From JBAXAM01 sp964213355 (GTDB taxonomy: Bacteria > Pseudomonadota > Gammaproteobacteria > UBA9339): a stretch of 43,288 bases of DNA. How positions within the stretch are numbered: position 1 is the stretch's first letter; each line of letters opens with the position of its first letter. This document shows, piece by piece, positions 34,801 through 42,425 of the stretch. The stretch spans positions 1 to 43,288 of the forward strand of contig CAXOVY010000033.1 of NCBI GenBank assembly GCA_964213355.1. Direction: 5' to 3'. The notes below the pieces were generated by a model. The model saw only the letters and a list, made by a program, of their open reading frames with translations, was not told the DNA's origin and ran no database searches. Both the position numbers and the translations under genes were made by a program.

Positions 34801-36408
34801 AAAGGATTTTAACTCCTCTGCTGAGATTTGTTGATTTTGTAAATACTTATTTATTATTAATTGCTTTTTAATGTTTTCTTCAGGCCTTAAAGAATCTCCT
34901 ATGTTTTGTAAAGTCAATCCACTGTCATCGTATTCAAAAGTTGTTATTGAAAAATTTTTCGATAAAACCTCACTAATTGTTCTAACCCCATCAATTCCAA
35001 TGAGATTTTTCGACAAATTAACTGTTTGTACTGCTGGAGCATTAAGTAGCGCTTGTGCAATGTAGACTACTCCAACATCCGTAATATTGTTTTTTGATAG
35101 ATTAAGTTCTTTGCAGTTTTGTCCGGCAGCACTACTTATGAATTTAGCAACAATTCCCGCGCAAATATCGCTAATTTCTCTGCTCTCTAATGATAACGTT
35201 GCTTGCTTTCCTTTGGCACACTCTTCAATAGCTTTTTTTGTTTCATCAAGACCCTTAAATTTCGTGTCTAATTCTTTTATTTTATCGTCTTTTTCTTTCT
35301 CCATTTTTTTTAGTTTTCTTTCAGCCATGATTTTATCAAATAGTTGATATCCCTTAAATGCAGTATATGCAAAGGTTGCAAGACTCAATAGACCAAAAAT
35401 AGTGGGGAATAATGGTACGGTGACCACACTTGCAAGCCCAAAAAAAGCCACAGCCACCGCGGCACGAGCTAAAACACCTAACCATGTTGGTGCATCTTCC
35501 TTCGCAATATTTAATGCAACTATTTGTTTCTGTTGCAACGCAAGAAATTTCTTCTCGTGAGAAGCCTGTAGTGCTGTTTTATAGTTCTCTAAAATTTTAT
35601 AATTCCCGGTATTTATGGCTACTTCCATCAGTCTATCAAGGAACTCTTTCGTTTCTAGTATTGTGCTAGGTCCGTTTTCGTAGCTGATTTCTTGCCTTAC
35701 TACTTTTCCCGAGGTTTTTGCTCTAACCCAATCCACACCCGCATTAACCCAATTCCAACGCGTGGGTTTACTTGCTACTTTTATCTCATCAATTGCTTTC
35801 TTTCTTGGATCTGGTAGATTGTCTCCTGAGAATTTTGGCAGCGTATCCAGGGTTGCTAGAACAGCATTTTTCTCATTTTCTGAAACTGGTTCTCCTTTTT
35901 CATTGGTAACTATAACTTCAAAATTAGGATTGTTTCTGAAACCAGCAAAATCAAGCTCACCTAGGGCGATGTCAGTTTTTGCAACAACTTTAACTTTATA
36001 CTTTGGTTTATCCTTGAAACTGTAAAGTTTTTTGCTGTCTTCTGTGTCTTTAGCTTCGGCAGCGTTTTTAGTCATGGCTTCCATGACATCTCCATCAAAC
36101 GCTACGACATTGTCAAAATTGAAAACAGCGCGCTCTTTACCATCGCTACCTTTTTCATTTTGTGTTCTGGTTACGGTTATTCTTGGAACTTTTACTCCCA
36201 GCTTTCTACATTCAAGCTCAATATCTATCTGTTTACCAACATAACCACCACCTAAAGCGCCAGTGATACCCCAAAAAGCTATTATTGGTATACCTGCTCC
36301 AAGGGCAAACGCGACACCACCTGCTACTAGGCCACCCACTACAGCTCCCGTCATGGTTGCTGGTCTTTTCGGTTTTATAAAATTCCAAGCTTGTTTTATA
36401 AGCCACAT
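31861..36408 (-). CDS. Giant membrane-associated LRR and tandem-module protein
   Basis: A 1515-residue protein I do not recognise as a named family. Order: glycine-rich membrane hairpin (about 20-57), soluble region, second hydrophobic hairpin (311-356), coiled coil (357-400), two or three RI-type leucine-rich repeats (about 433-500), then about four modules of roughly 235 residues. Module anchors are Arg-x-x-LF/LE-x-CF at 653, 877, 1115 and 1350, each followed by ALVS-x-I and a (W/Y)-x-F-x-x-(Y/L) helix. RNK-containing helices recur at 807, 1040 and 1254. The tail has two copies of an acidic Pro-Lys motif (about 1463-1480 and 1493-1511). AGGGAGGA precedes the ATG, and TATAAT lies at 36454-36449. 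It resembles a secreted effector, by inference. Confidence 0.8.
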   Translation of the reverse strand: MWLIKQAWNFIKPKRPATMTGAVVGGLVAGGVAFALGAGIPIIAFWGITGALGGGYVGKQIDIELECRKLGVKVPRITVTRTQNEKGSDGKERAVFNFDNVVAFDGDVMEAMTKNAAEAKDTEDSKKLYSFKDKPKYKVKVVAKTDIALGELDFAGFRNNPNFEVIVTNEKGEPVSENEKNAVLATLDTLPKFSGDNLPDPRKKAIDEIKVASKPTRWNWVNAGVDWVRAKTSGKVVRQEISYENGPSTILETKEFLDRLMEVAINTGNYKILENYKTALQASHEKKFLALQQKQIVALNIAKEDAPTWLGVLARAAVAVAFFGLASVVTVPLFPTIFGLLSLATFAYTAFKGYQLFDKIMAERKLKKMEKEKDDKIKELDTKFKGLDETKKAIEECAKGKQATLSLESREISDICAGIVAKFISSAAGQNCKELNLSKNNITDVGVVYIAQALLNAPAVQTVNLSKNLIGIDGVRTISEVLSKNFSITTFEYDDSGLTLQNIGDSLRPEENIKKQLIINKYLQNQQISAEELKSFGGSEQALRDFAIEKIKEAPTLSCLQNVSNITPEIKSALMQAQLHLAFSDDQTPKAQQLEGYINIYPDISSKDFGAVNQGKVLTLVKEALFKQEKEKEEIRFSSAGLAALRKMKDKTREDLFNRCFLANTGATTAGIPALVAGLIGLGELDNKNRALQKLRECIEQVATWGTTNKRWDFQQYLSKIKEARYDKNLTQEIAEKIDVILQNAVQTDLKGQFTWLQTKPFKVEQGQLAEFKRALEGNIDLKNFEYPDGEMDPDVIAHIANIIKRNKIRDILEHPPTPESKALTRFFELYRDMDPKYLAAPAIDVGKLVTLVQTDAYNKTDKTICVLLQSLDNTHRCALLEKCFANTASYPTETNAVRKAALVSNMIATVIAENSSFNFDNATRSDKGTLEHYIYYSTVAKDYSFNDLKIRLDNQRKKLKKEEKDNEADKFDWILQADLRAELGTKFPFLCSPFEKPSSKQLEELKTVLDKVPTDLKSEFPDKVDGNVKAYIAHIINRNKLSDAISDYATPEKKLEKFLTVYSTITPDAERQECLKDFKKLARGNEAALKALVQHDVDKPYDFKNLKALKETQRTEILEACLGDDPNAHGIAALVSKLIKIATPIGPDYVWRIFDWTAKGNWDFEEYITQLKTLRDTNPSISEKIDEIIQTGMKEDLVARFGPCLRGEGDQQEITASFDTLTTELKQNYDLTVFTPNPAIRDVRIFIDSIIHRNLALQAAAEPCDLDALNTFIREYKAIGTDLQPEKVSLLLEEVFSPLDEEQKLSILRTVTLDLGSYTQKGMFATDNRDNYETKLECNKLMELDGPHRIALLTQCFTNDTAQDAKDKAILVSTILEGLQKAGYKDHAEDSLIKNLAYEIYWAISPKDKSGTQPYRNFKDLQIKLKEIEAKIDKGGYPYTPAELRGAIKESLTVALKLSVPKPKEEALDELDEEEFFDIENNSKDFQNSSILKPKKEVSDESNEDIFLEFDQKK

Positions 36409-36540
36409 ATGATTTCCTCCCTGTCAAAAGTTTGTATCAGCAATGAAAATTATATTTTCTAAGATTACTCTCATTTTACGATCTTGTAAAAAAACTCGAT
36501 GAAGGGTGGTGAGCGACCCATGTTAAAAATAAGCCTATAA

Positions 36541-36575
36541 CTACGAACCAGAAGGTCGGCAGTTCGAATCCGTCC
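36541..36575 (+). pseudogene. tRNA-Arg(ACG) 3'-half remnant (att-like)
   Basis: 35 bp from CTACGAAC to AATCCGTCC match positions 31728-31762 of tRNA-Arg at 32 of 35 bases. The T-stem has lost a pair, and there is no acceptor stem or 5' half, so it is not a working tRNA. Direct repeats of a tRNA 3' part are the normal footprint of tyrosine-recombinase integration. Confidence 0.8.
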
Positions 36576-36585
36576 ACATCTAGCT

Positions 36586-36750
36586 TAACTTTACTCAAGA
36601 TTACCTAATTCACCTATAACTGATTTGTGGAACCAGAGCTTTGTTTTTCTCTATTCTCGTCTCGTTTAGCACAATCTTATGTTTGTACTAAAATCCCATA
36701 TCAACACTAACTCTCGCAGGTACCGAGTTTACGCATTTGAAGTAATGTTA
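36586..36750. other. Non-coding stretch left of IS630
   Basis: Between the tRNA remnant and the IS element. I see no gene and no continuation of the integrase that is cut off on the other side of the IS. Confidence 0.4.
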
Positions 36751-37784
36751 TAGCGCTTCCCTAAATTGCAGAGACATGCTATAGTCTTCTCGTTATTTTC
36801 TGAATGAGAGGAGCAAATGACTGCAGCATACTCAATAGATTTACGTAAAAAGATTGTTTGGGCGTATCAAGATGAGAATACAAGTTACTCTAAAGTTGCT
36901 AAAAGCTTTAAAGTAAGCGTGAATAGCGTAAAGCGTTATGTAAAACAGTATCGAGAAGATGGAGATTTATCGCCAAAAAAAGGTAACCAAGGAAGGCCGA
37001 GCAAGATTGATGAAATGGGGTATGAAACTATACAAAAAATTATTCAGAATAAACCAGCGATCACTTTAGCAGAGCTATCGGAGTTATATTACAAAAAAAG
37101 AAAGATAAAAGCTGGTAGGTCTATATTGTCGAGGGCTTGTTTGAAATTAAATTTACGGCGAAAGAAGTTAAGTCGTTACGCTGCTGAGAGAGATCGCGAT
37201 GATGTTAAAAAAAACGGCAAGAATATCTTGAGGTAATCAAGGATATTCCAGTACGAGATTTAATTTTCTTAGATGAATCTGGTGCTAATTTACGAATGGC
37301 TCCATTGTATGGTAGAGCTCCTGGTGGAGAAAGAGTTGTTAATGCTGTTCCTTTTAATCGAGGTAATCGACTAACCATGCTAAGTGCTATAAGTTTTGAA
37401 AAAATAGAAGCAGCATTGTATGGAGAATGGGCGGCTGATGGAGAAATATTTTTAAACTTCATCACGAGATGTTTATGTCCAGTTTTACAAAAGCGTCATG
37501 TTGTGATTATGGATAACGTGGCTTTTCATCAAGTTTGCGGTGTAAAAGAAGCCATCGAATCAACTGGAGCCAAACTAATTTATTTACCACCATACTCGCC
37601 AGATCTAAATCCTATAGAACAGATGTGGGGAAAGATTAAAACTTGTTTACGTAAAGAATCAGCAAGAACGTTAGATAAATTTGCAATATCATTAAAGGTT
37701 GCTTTTATGAGCATTCAATCAACTGATTTGACAAATTGGTATAGACACTGCGGCTATCAGACTCTATAATTTAGGGAAGCGCTA
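36751..37784 (+). mobile_element. IS630-family insertion sequence, complete
   Basis: About 1034 bp. The terminal inverted repeats TAGCGCTTCCCTAAATT (left) and AATTTAGGGAAGCGCTA (right) match perfectly and are flanked by TA (36749-36750 and 37785-37786), the IS630/Tc1 target duplication. It carries one transposase in two overlapping frames. A second copy begins at 43237 with one base change in the inverted repeat (TAGTGC for TAGCGC). Confidence 0.92.
36817..37769 (+). CDS. IS630 transposase made by -1 frameshift
   Basis: Frame 0 (36817-37236) gives the N-terminal helix-turn-helix part (YSIDLRKKIVWAYQDENTSY; KSFKVSVNSVKRYVKQYREDG). The -1 frame then gives the DDE catalytic part with FLDESGANLRMA, VVIMDNVAFHQ and LPPYSPDLNPIEQMWGK as the three acidic motifs. 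The run of eight A at 37207-37214 lets the ribosome slip back one base, turning VKKNGKN-stop into VKKKRQEYLEVIKD, which is the family sequence. The joined product is about 317 residues, the usual length, so the element looks active. Confidence 0.88.
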
Positions 37785-37785
37785 T

Positions 37786-38553
37786 AAACCAAACAAAGTT
37801 AAATACAAGCGCAAGGGTTTAGGTGGAACAAAACCAGGAAGTTTATTAAAAAATCAAATACCAATACGTACTGATAATTGGGATATAACCAAACCAGGGT
37901 TCTGTGAAGCTGATACTGTTGCGCATTGTGGAAATTCACTAAGCGGCGATTTTGTTTGGAGTCTTACCTTCACTGATATTTTTAGCGGGTGGACTGAGAA
38001 TCGAGCCATATGGGGCAAAGGTTCTGGAGGAGTGCTTGAACAAATCAAGGATATTGAAAAAAGATTACCATTCAAATTGTTGGGATTCGATTGTGATAAT
38101 GGTTCTGAATTTTTAAATTATCACCTAATTCGATATTTTGGTAATCGCCCAAAAGAGAGGATGGTGCAGTTTACCAGATCACGCCCATATCATAAGGACG
38201 ATAACGCGCATGTAGAGCAAAAGAATTGGACACATGTAAGGCAGTTCCTTGGTTATGATCGTTTTGAGAGTAAAAAATTAGTGCCATTAATGAATGATCT
38301 TTATAGCAATGAATATAATTTATTACAAAATTATTTTTGCCCAAATATGAAATTAATATCTAAAAAAAGAATAAATGCAAAGTATTATAAAAAATATGAT
38401 CAGCCTCAAACGCCCTATCAAAGACTACTTGCAAGTCATGATATAGCTTCTGAGGCTAAACAAAATCTTATTGCCACCTATCAATTATTAAATCCGTTTG
38501 CATTGCGCCGAAACATTGAAAGCAAATTAAAAATCATTTTTAAATTCGTATAA
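37786..38553 (+). pseudogene. DDE integrase/transposase, 5'-truncated at IS630
   Basis: An open frame runs from the IS edge (KPNKVKYKRKGLGGTKPGSL) to the stop at 38553, about 255 residues. The catalytic core of a retroviral-type integrase is present: FCEADTVAHCGNSLSGDFVW (first Asp), LLGFDCDNGSEFLNYHLI (second Asp), and DNAHVEQKNWTHVRQF (Glu). The C-terminus NPFALRRNIESKLKIIFKF is also family-like. The N-terminal DNA-binding part is missing, and the sequence left of the IS does not supply it. The only inner start, GTG 38032, would drop the first catalytic Asp, so it is called broken. Confidence 0.82.
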
Positions 38554-38584
38554 GACAAAGCAAAAACTACTCTACGATTGATCT

Positions 38585-38654
38585 GGTAGGCGCAGGCTTC
38601 AGCCTGCGAGATATGGCGCGAACCCAGCAACGCAGGCTGAAGCCTGCGCCTACC
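38585..38654. repeat. Inverted REP pair (BIME-like)
   Basis: GGTAGG followed by CGCAGGCTTCAGCCTGCG (38591-38608), a 22-nt spacer, then CGCAGGCTGAAGCCTGCG (38631-38648) followed by CCTACC. The two 24-bp units are exact reverse complements, and each is itself a palindrome. It is the best-preserved member of the family also seen at 2022, 3373 and 15235. Confidence 0.85.
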
Positions 38655-38754
38655 GAAGAAAATAATAAGATCGATTTTTTGGCAAAGGTTGTTTATAATC
38701 TGATCATACTAAAAACTTTAAAGTATTATTAAAAGGTAAAAGAACGCTAATATA

Positions 38755-38828
38755 TTCGGTAACACCGAATTACGAGTCAACGAATTATCAGTTCGGTAAC
38801 ATTTTAATATGAGTCAACGCGTTATACC
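38755..38828. repeat. Two tandem 37-bp direct repeats
   Basis: TTCGGTAACA, nine variable bases, GAGTCAACG, two variable bases, TTAT occurs at 38755 and again 37 bp later at 38792. It lies in the ~300-bp gap downstream of zapD, which otherwise holds only the REP pair. With two imperfect copies and no spacer it is not a CRISPR array. Confidence 0.6.
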
Positions 38829-38852
38829 ACAATAAAGCAAGTGCTCTACAGG

Positions 38853-39623
38853 CTAAAGCTTACAACATGCCAATGCAAAAATAATATCGTTTGGCGTTTG
38901 AGCTGCGCGACCATTTATATCTAAGGTAAAAAAGTGAATAGCGAGGCGATGCCGACCAACGCTGATTTCAGGAAATAGTCGGTTTTCAGGTGCAATACTA
39001 ATTCTAATCATTTGGTGCTGAATACTCGGTTCTAAATTAGTTTGATAAAAACCACCAATAGCTTTTGTGTTTTTGAAAGAAGCGCTTTCACGAGTTAATT
39101 TTAACATCAAGTTTGTAATTGCTTGCAATTGTTTGAACGAATCTAACCAGTGTGATAGTTGTTGTTTTAGTATGGTTTTGTCTTGGTGTAGCCATAAATG
39201 ATATGCGGGTAAACTAAAGTTGCAAGTTCCAGCAGGAGTGTACAATCGCTGTTGAATCGCTGTTAAAAACTCATTTTCGCGTAGTTCTTGACCGGTTTTT
39301 TGGGTGTTTATGCGTATTTCATCGATTAATTGATCAATTTGTTCAAGCATGCTGTGTAATTTTTGTTTATCGATATCTGGTAGCTTTTCTAATTGAGTTA
39401 GAGAAGAGGCGTGTTGATTAAGCGCTTGGCCAAATTTGTTCCTTAGGTCTGGTCGGTCAGCAATATGAAGAATTTCTAGTATTGTGTTCAATGTTTGGCG
39501 CAAATCCCAAGGCGACTCACAAGGCAAATAATAGTTGGCTTGTTCAAATAAATACTCAAGGCGCAAGCATAGACGAATTTGCTCGTTTAAAGGTTGTTCG
39601 TAGATTATAGTTTCATTTGTCAT
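38853..39623 (-). CDS. zapD: Cell division protein ZapD
   Basis: About 256 residues, matching the FtsZ-binding protein ZapD (YacF), which bundles FtsZ filaments in the Z ring. Family blocks: YEQPLNEQIRLCLRLEYLF at the N-terminus, SPWDLRQTLNTILEILHIAD, and the late SLPAYHLWLHQD and ISVGRHRLAIHFF. The ATG at 39623 is chosen because the family begins shortly before YEQPLNE; the longer TTG start at 39665 overlaps the coaE stop. It is the last gene of the pil-coaE cluster. The small yacG gene that often follows was not seen. Confidence 0.88.
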   Translation of the reverse strand: MTNETIIYEQPLNEQIRLCLRLEYLFEQANYYLPCESPWDLRQTLNTILEILHIADRPDLRNKFGQALNQHASSLTQLEKLPDIDKQKLHSMLEQIDQLIDEIRINTQKTGQELRENEFLTAIQQRLYTPAGTCNFSLPAYHLWLHQDKTILKQQLSHWLDSFKQLQAITNLMLKLTRESASFKNTKAIGGFYQTNLEPSIQHQMIRISIAPENRLFPEISVGRHRLAIHFFTLDINGRAAQTPNDIIFALACCKL

Positions 39624-39661
39624 ATAGGGTACAGAAAAACCGCAAGTAATGATACCCGGTA

Positions 39662-40252
39662 TCAAACCAAGCTTAAATAGTAGTTGTGTAATTTTTTTAC
39701 CATTTTTCTTAAGTCAGCTATCGTCCCAGTGTTACGAATAACATCATCTGCCCGCCCAAGGCGCTTTCTGCGGTCAATCTGAGTGGCAATAATTGCCTTG
39801 ATTTGATTAATAGAATAGCCATTTCGCTTGTGAGCGCGGTCAATTTGGTTTTTTTTAGGACAGTCAACGACTAAAATTCGATTCACTTTGGGTGAAATTT
39901 TGGTTTCGAAAAGTAGTGGGATAGCCATGATACAGTAGGGTCCTTCAAGTGACTCTATATGTTTTATCATTTCGCTTCGTATACGTGGATGAATTAGTTT
40001 TTCGAGCCAAAGGCGTTCTTTTTTATTATAGAAAATTAATTGGCGGAGCTTGTTTCGATCTAAGGTTTTTTTAGCAGTTAAAAATTCTTCACCAAAGTGG
40101 GTAACGATTTTTTTATAAGTAATGGTACCGGGTTCAAGGAGTTCGTGTGCGATCTTATCGGCATCAATAATTGGTATATTGAGTTTTGCAAAATACTTGG
40201 CAACAGTTGATTTGCCACTACCAATGCCACCAGTTAATCCTATTTTTAACAC
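39662..40252 (-). CDS. coaE: Dephospho-CoA kinase
   Basis: A 196-residue P-loop kinase for the last step of coenzyme A synthesis. Walker A GLTGGIGSGKSTVAKYFA at the N-terminus, IPIIDADKIAHELLEPG, LIHPRIRSEM and IPLLFETKI followed by ADDVIRNTGTIADLRKMV. Normal size. It is in the conserved pilD-coaE-zapD order of gammaproteobacteria. Confidence 0.96.
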   Translation of the reverse strand: MLKIGLTGGIGSGKSTVAKYFAKLNIPIIDADKIAHELLEPGTITYKKIVTHFGEEFLTAKKTLDRNKLRQLIFYNKKERLWLEKLIHPRIRSEMIKHIESLEGPYCIMAIPLLFETKISPKVNRILVVDCPKKNQIDRAHKRNGYSINQIKAIIATQIDRRKRLGRADDVIRNTGTIADLRKMVKKLHNYYLSLV

Positions 40253-40283
40253 ACAATCCTCGCCATTTTTACCGATTTGTTGT

Positions 40284-41147
40284 TCATAAACAAAACATAT
40301 TTAAATACCAATCTAAAGCATTCTGTCCCCAAAAAAATGCGAGCCATCCACTAATAGCTAAATATGGGCCAAAGGGTATCGGTTTGGTAAATTGATTTTT
40401 TTTGCCAAGTACTAAGATTAGGCCAACAACACCGCCAATTAATGCAGCTGCAAATAAAATTAGTGGCAGTGTCTGCCAACCGAGCCAAGCGCCAAAAACC
40501 GCTAATAATTTAAAGTCGCCATGTCCCATACCATCGACTTTACGCATTAATTTAAAAATGTAGGCAATAGACCAAAGGCAAAGATAGCCACTTGCCGCGC
40601 CAATAATTGCATTTTCGGGCGTAGCAAAAGTGTGGTTGATGTTAAATAATAGGCCAAGCCAAATTAATGGCAAAGTAATATTATCTGGTAGTAGTAGGTG
40701 ATCAAGGTCTATAAAAACAGCGGCAATCAATGCCCAGGTTAAAATTAACAACGATAAAGTTTGAATGCTAATGCCAAAGTGTAGAGCAACCAAAAGTGTA
40801 GCTGAACAGCTAAGTAATTCGACTATTGGATAGCGCCAACAAATAATAGTTTGGCAGTGACTACATTTGCCATGTAATAAGATATAACTTATAACTGGAA
40901 TGTTTTGCCACCATGAAATTTGGACGCTACATTTTGGGCAATGCGAACGCGGGATGATTAAATTAAAAACTTTATACTTGATCGGTGCGGTTTGTTTAAG
41001 ATATTCAGAGCAATCTTGTTCCCATTCGCGTTGTAACATGATTGGTAGACGATAAATAACAACATTCAAAAAACTGCCGACCAACAAACCGAGAATGCCA
41101 ATTCCGATGAAAAAAATCGAATAATTGTTTTGTAATGTGTTAATCAT
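40284..41147 (-). CDS. pilD: Type IV prepilin peptidase / methyltransferase
   Basis: A 287-residue inner-membrane aspartic protease that cuts and N-methylates prepilins and type II pseudopilins. N-terminal GLLVGSFLNVVIYRLPIML, cytoplasmic zinc-binding loop with CPKC and CSHC pairs, first active Asp in AAVFIDLDHLLLPD, second in the GxGD motif DGMGHGDFKLLA. About eight membrane helices. It is complete and should serve type II secretion as well, if that system is present elsewhere. Confidence 0.95.
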   Translation of the reverse strand: MINTLQNNYSIFFIGIGILGLLVGSFLNVVIYRLPIMLQREWEQDCSEYLKQTAPIKYKVFNLIIPRSHCPKCSVQISWWQNIPVISYILLHGKCSHCQTIICWRYPIVELLSCSATLLVALHFGISIQTLSLLILTWALIAAVFIDLDHLLLPDNITLPLIWLGLLFNINHTFATPENAIIGAASGYLCLWSIAYIFKLMRKVDGMGHGDFKLLAVFGAWLGWQTLPLILFAAALIGGVVGLILVLGKKNQFTKPIPFGPYLAISGWLAFFWGQNALDWYLNMFCL

Positions 41148-41224
41148 TGGGTTGTATCATACCGCGTGATTTAATAATTGCAATTTGTTAGAATTAAAAA
41201 ACTACATTTATGTGAAGTGACGAA

Positions 41225-42421
41225 TTACATCACCATTCCTAACCTAAAAATTGGCAAATACATGCCGATAATTAAACCACCAACCAAGAAACCTAGAATC
41301 AGCATAATAATTGGCTCTAATAAATTATTCAGATTGTCGGTGATATGGTTTAGTTCCTTATTATAAATTGTCGCGATTTTTTCCAGCATTATGTCAAGTG
41401 TTCCAGTTTCTTCGCCAAGCGCAATGAGCTGAATTACTTTTGGTGGAAATAGTTTTTGTTCTGCCATCGCACCATGAAGAGTTTTGCCATTGCTAATAGA
41501 TTTGGAGATATTTTGCAGTGCCAATTGATAACGCCAATTTTGCGTAGTACCGCTAGAGGTGGTTATGGCTTTAAGCAATGGCATGCCGGATTTAAAAGAT
41601 AGACCAATGGTCTTAGTGAGTCGCGTAATAATGCTGTAGGTCAAGATTTTTCCTATAATCGGTGTTTTTAAACTTACATCATCAAGATAGTGACGGAACC
41701 TTATGGAGCGTTGATGGAAAAGTTTAGTACAAACTATGGTGCTAAATATGCCACTTAAAATAAAACTCCAATGTGCTTGCACAAAATCCCCAAGATCAAT
41801 AATAAATTGGGTATAGCTTGGCAGACTAGCACCCGCACCATCATACAGGGTTTTGAATTGTGGAATAACAAACAATAACAAAATCGCCGTAACAATAAAA
41901 GTTATGCTTAAAACCGTAGCTGGGTACAGTAAAGCCTTAATGATTTTACGTTTTTGGCTGGCAATTTTTGCAAAATAGCTTGCCAGCTCATTGAGTATAA
42001 TATCAAGTGTGCCAGATTGCTCTCCTACGTAGATTAAGCTGCATAAAAGCTCATTAAAATATTGTGGATGTTGGCATAGAGTTTGGTGTAATGATTGTCC
42101 TGCGGAAATTGAGTTTTTACAATTAATAATTAAATTCTTTAAACCCTCATTTGTTTCGTCTTGGCCTATGATATTCAAAGCCGTAATTAAAGAGATATTG
42201 GCATTAATTAAAATAGCAAGTTGCTCAATAAAAGCGGTGACATGTTTTGCTTTTATTTTGCGATTGCGCCAAAAAGCCATGGAAATTTTGAGTTCAACCT
42301 TAAGAAGTAAAATATTTTGGTTGCTAAGTTTATGTTTGAGGTGCTGATAATTGTTAACACAATCAACGCCACTGATTTTTTTGCCGTTACAATCTACTCC
42401 CGACCAGGTATAGGTTGGCAT
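41225..42421 (-). CDS. pilC: Type IV pilus platform protein PilC
   Basis: About 398 residues with the two repeated T2SF domains of PilC/GspF. The start MPTYTWSGVDCNGKKISG is typical, so ATG 42421 is chosen four bases after the pilB stop. Each half has the family block (ALNIIGQDETNEGLKNLI; ITTSSGTTQNWRYQLALQNI) and a VPQ-like IALGEETGTLDIMLEKIA. Three membrane segments, the last near the C-terminus (IIMLILGFLVGGLIIGMYLP). Intact, but its motor partner is interrupted. Confidence 0.93.
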   Translation of the reverse strand: MPTYTWSGVDCNGKKISGVDCVNNYQHLKHKLSNQNILLLKVELKISMAFWRNRKIKAKHVTAFIEQLAILINANISLITALNIIGQDETNEGLKNLIINCKNSISAGQSLHQTLCQHPQYFNELLCSLIYVGEQSGTLDIILNELASYFAKIASQKRKIIKALLYPATVLSITFIVTAILLLFVIPQFKTLYDGAGASLPSYTQFIIDLGDFVQAHWSFILSGIFSTIVCTKLFHQRSIRFRHYLDDVSLKTPIIGKILTYSIITRLTKTIGLSFKSGMPLLKAITTSSGTTQNWRYQLALQNISKSISNGKTLHGAMAEQKLFPPKVIQLIALGEETGTLDIMLEKIATIYNKELNHITDNLNNLLEPIIMLILGFLVGGLIIGMYLPIFRLGMVM

Positions 42422-42425
42422 AAAT

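Noticed and set aside
36233..36427. 64-codon minus-strand ORF at the start of the giant gene
   Set aside because: A different reading frame of the same bases; the 1515-codon frame has the ribosome-binding site.
37205..37465. 86-codon minus-strand ORF within IS630
   Set aside because: Antisense to the transposase catalytic part; no domain or start signal.
38032..38553. 173-residue integrase as an intact gene
   Set aside because: The GTG start falls inside the catalytic core; the family frame extends upstream to the IS edge, so this is part of a truncated gene.
38755..38828. CRISPR array
   Set aside because: Only two imperfect units directly joined without spacers, and no cas genes in the window.
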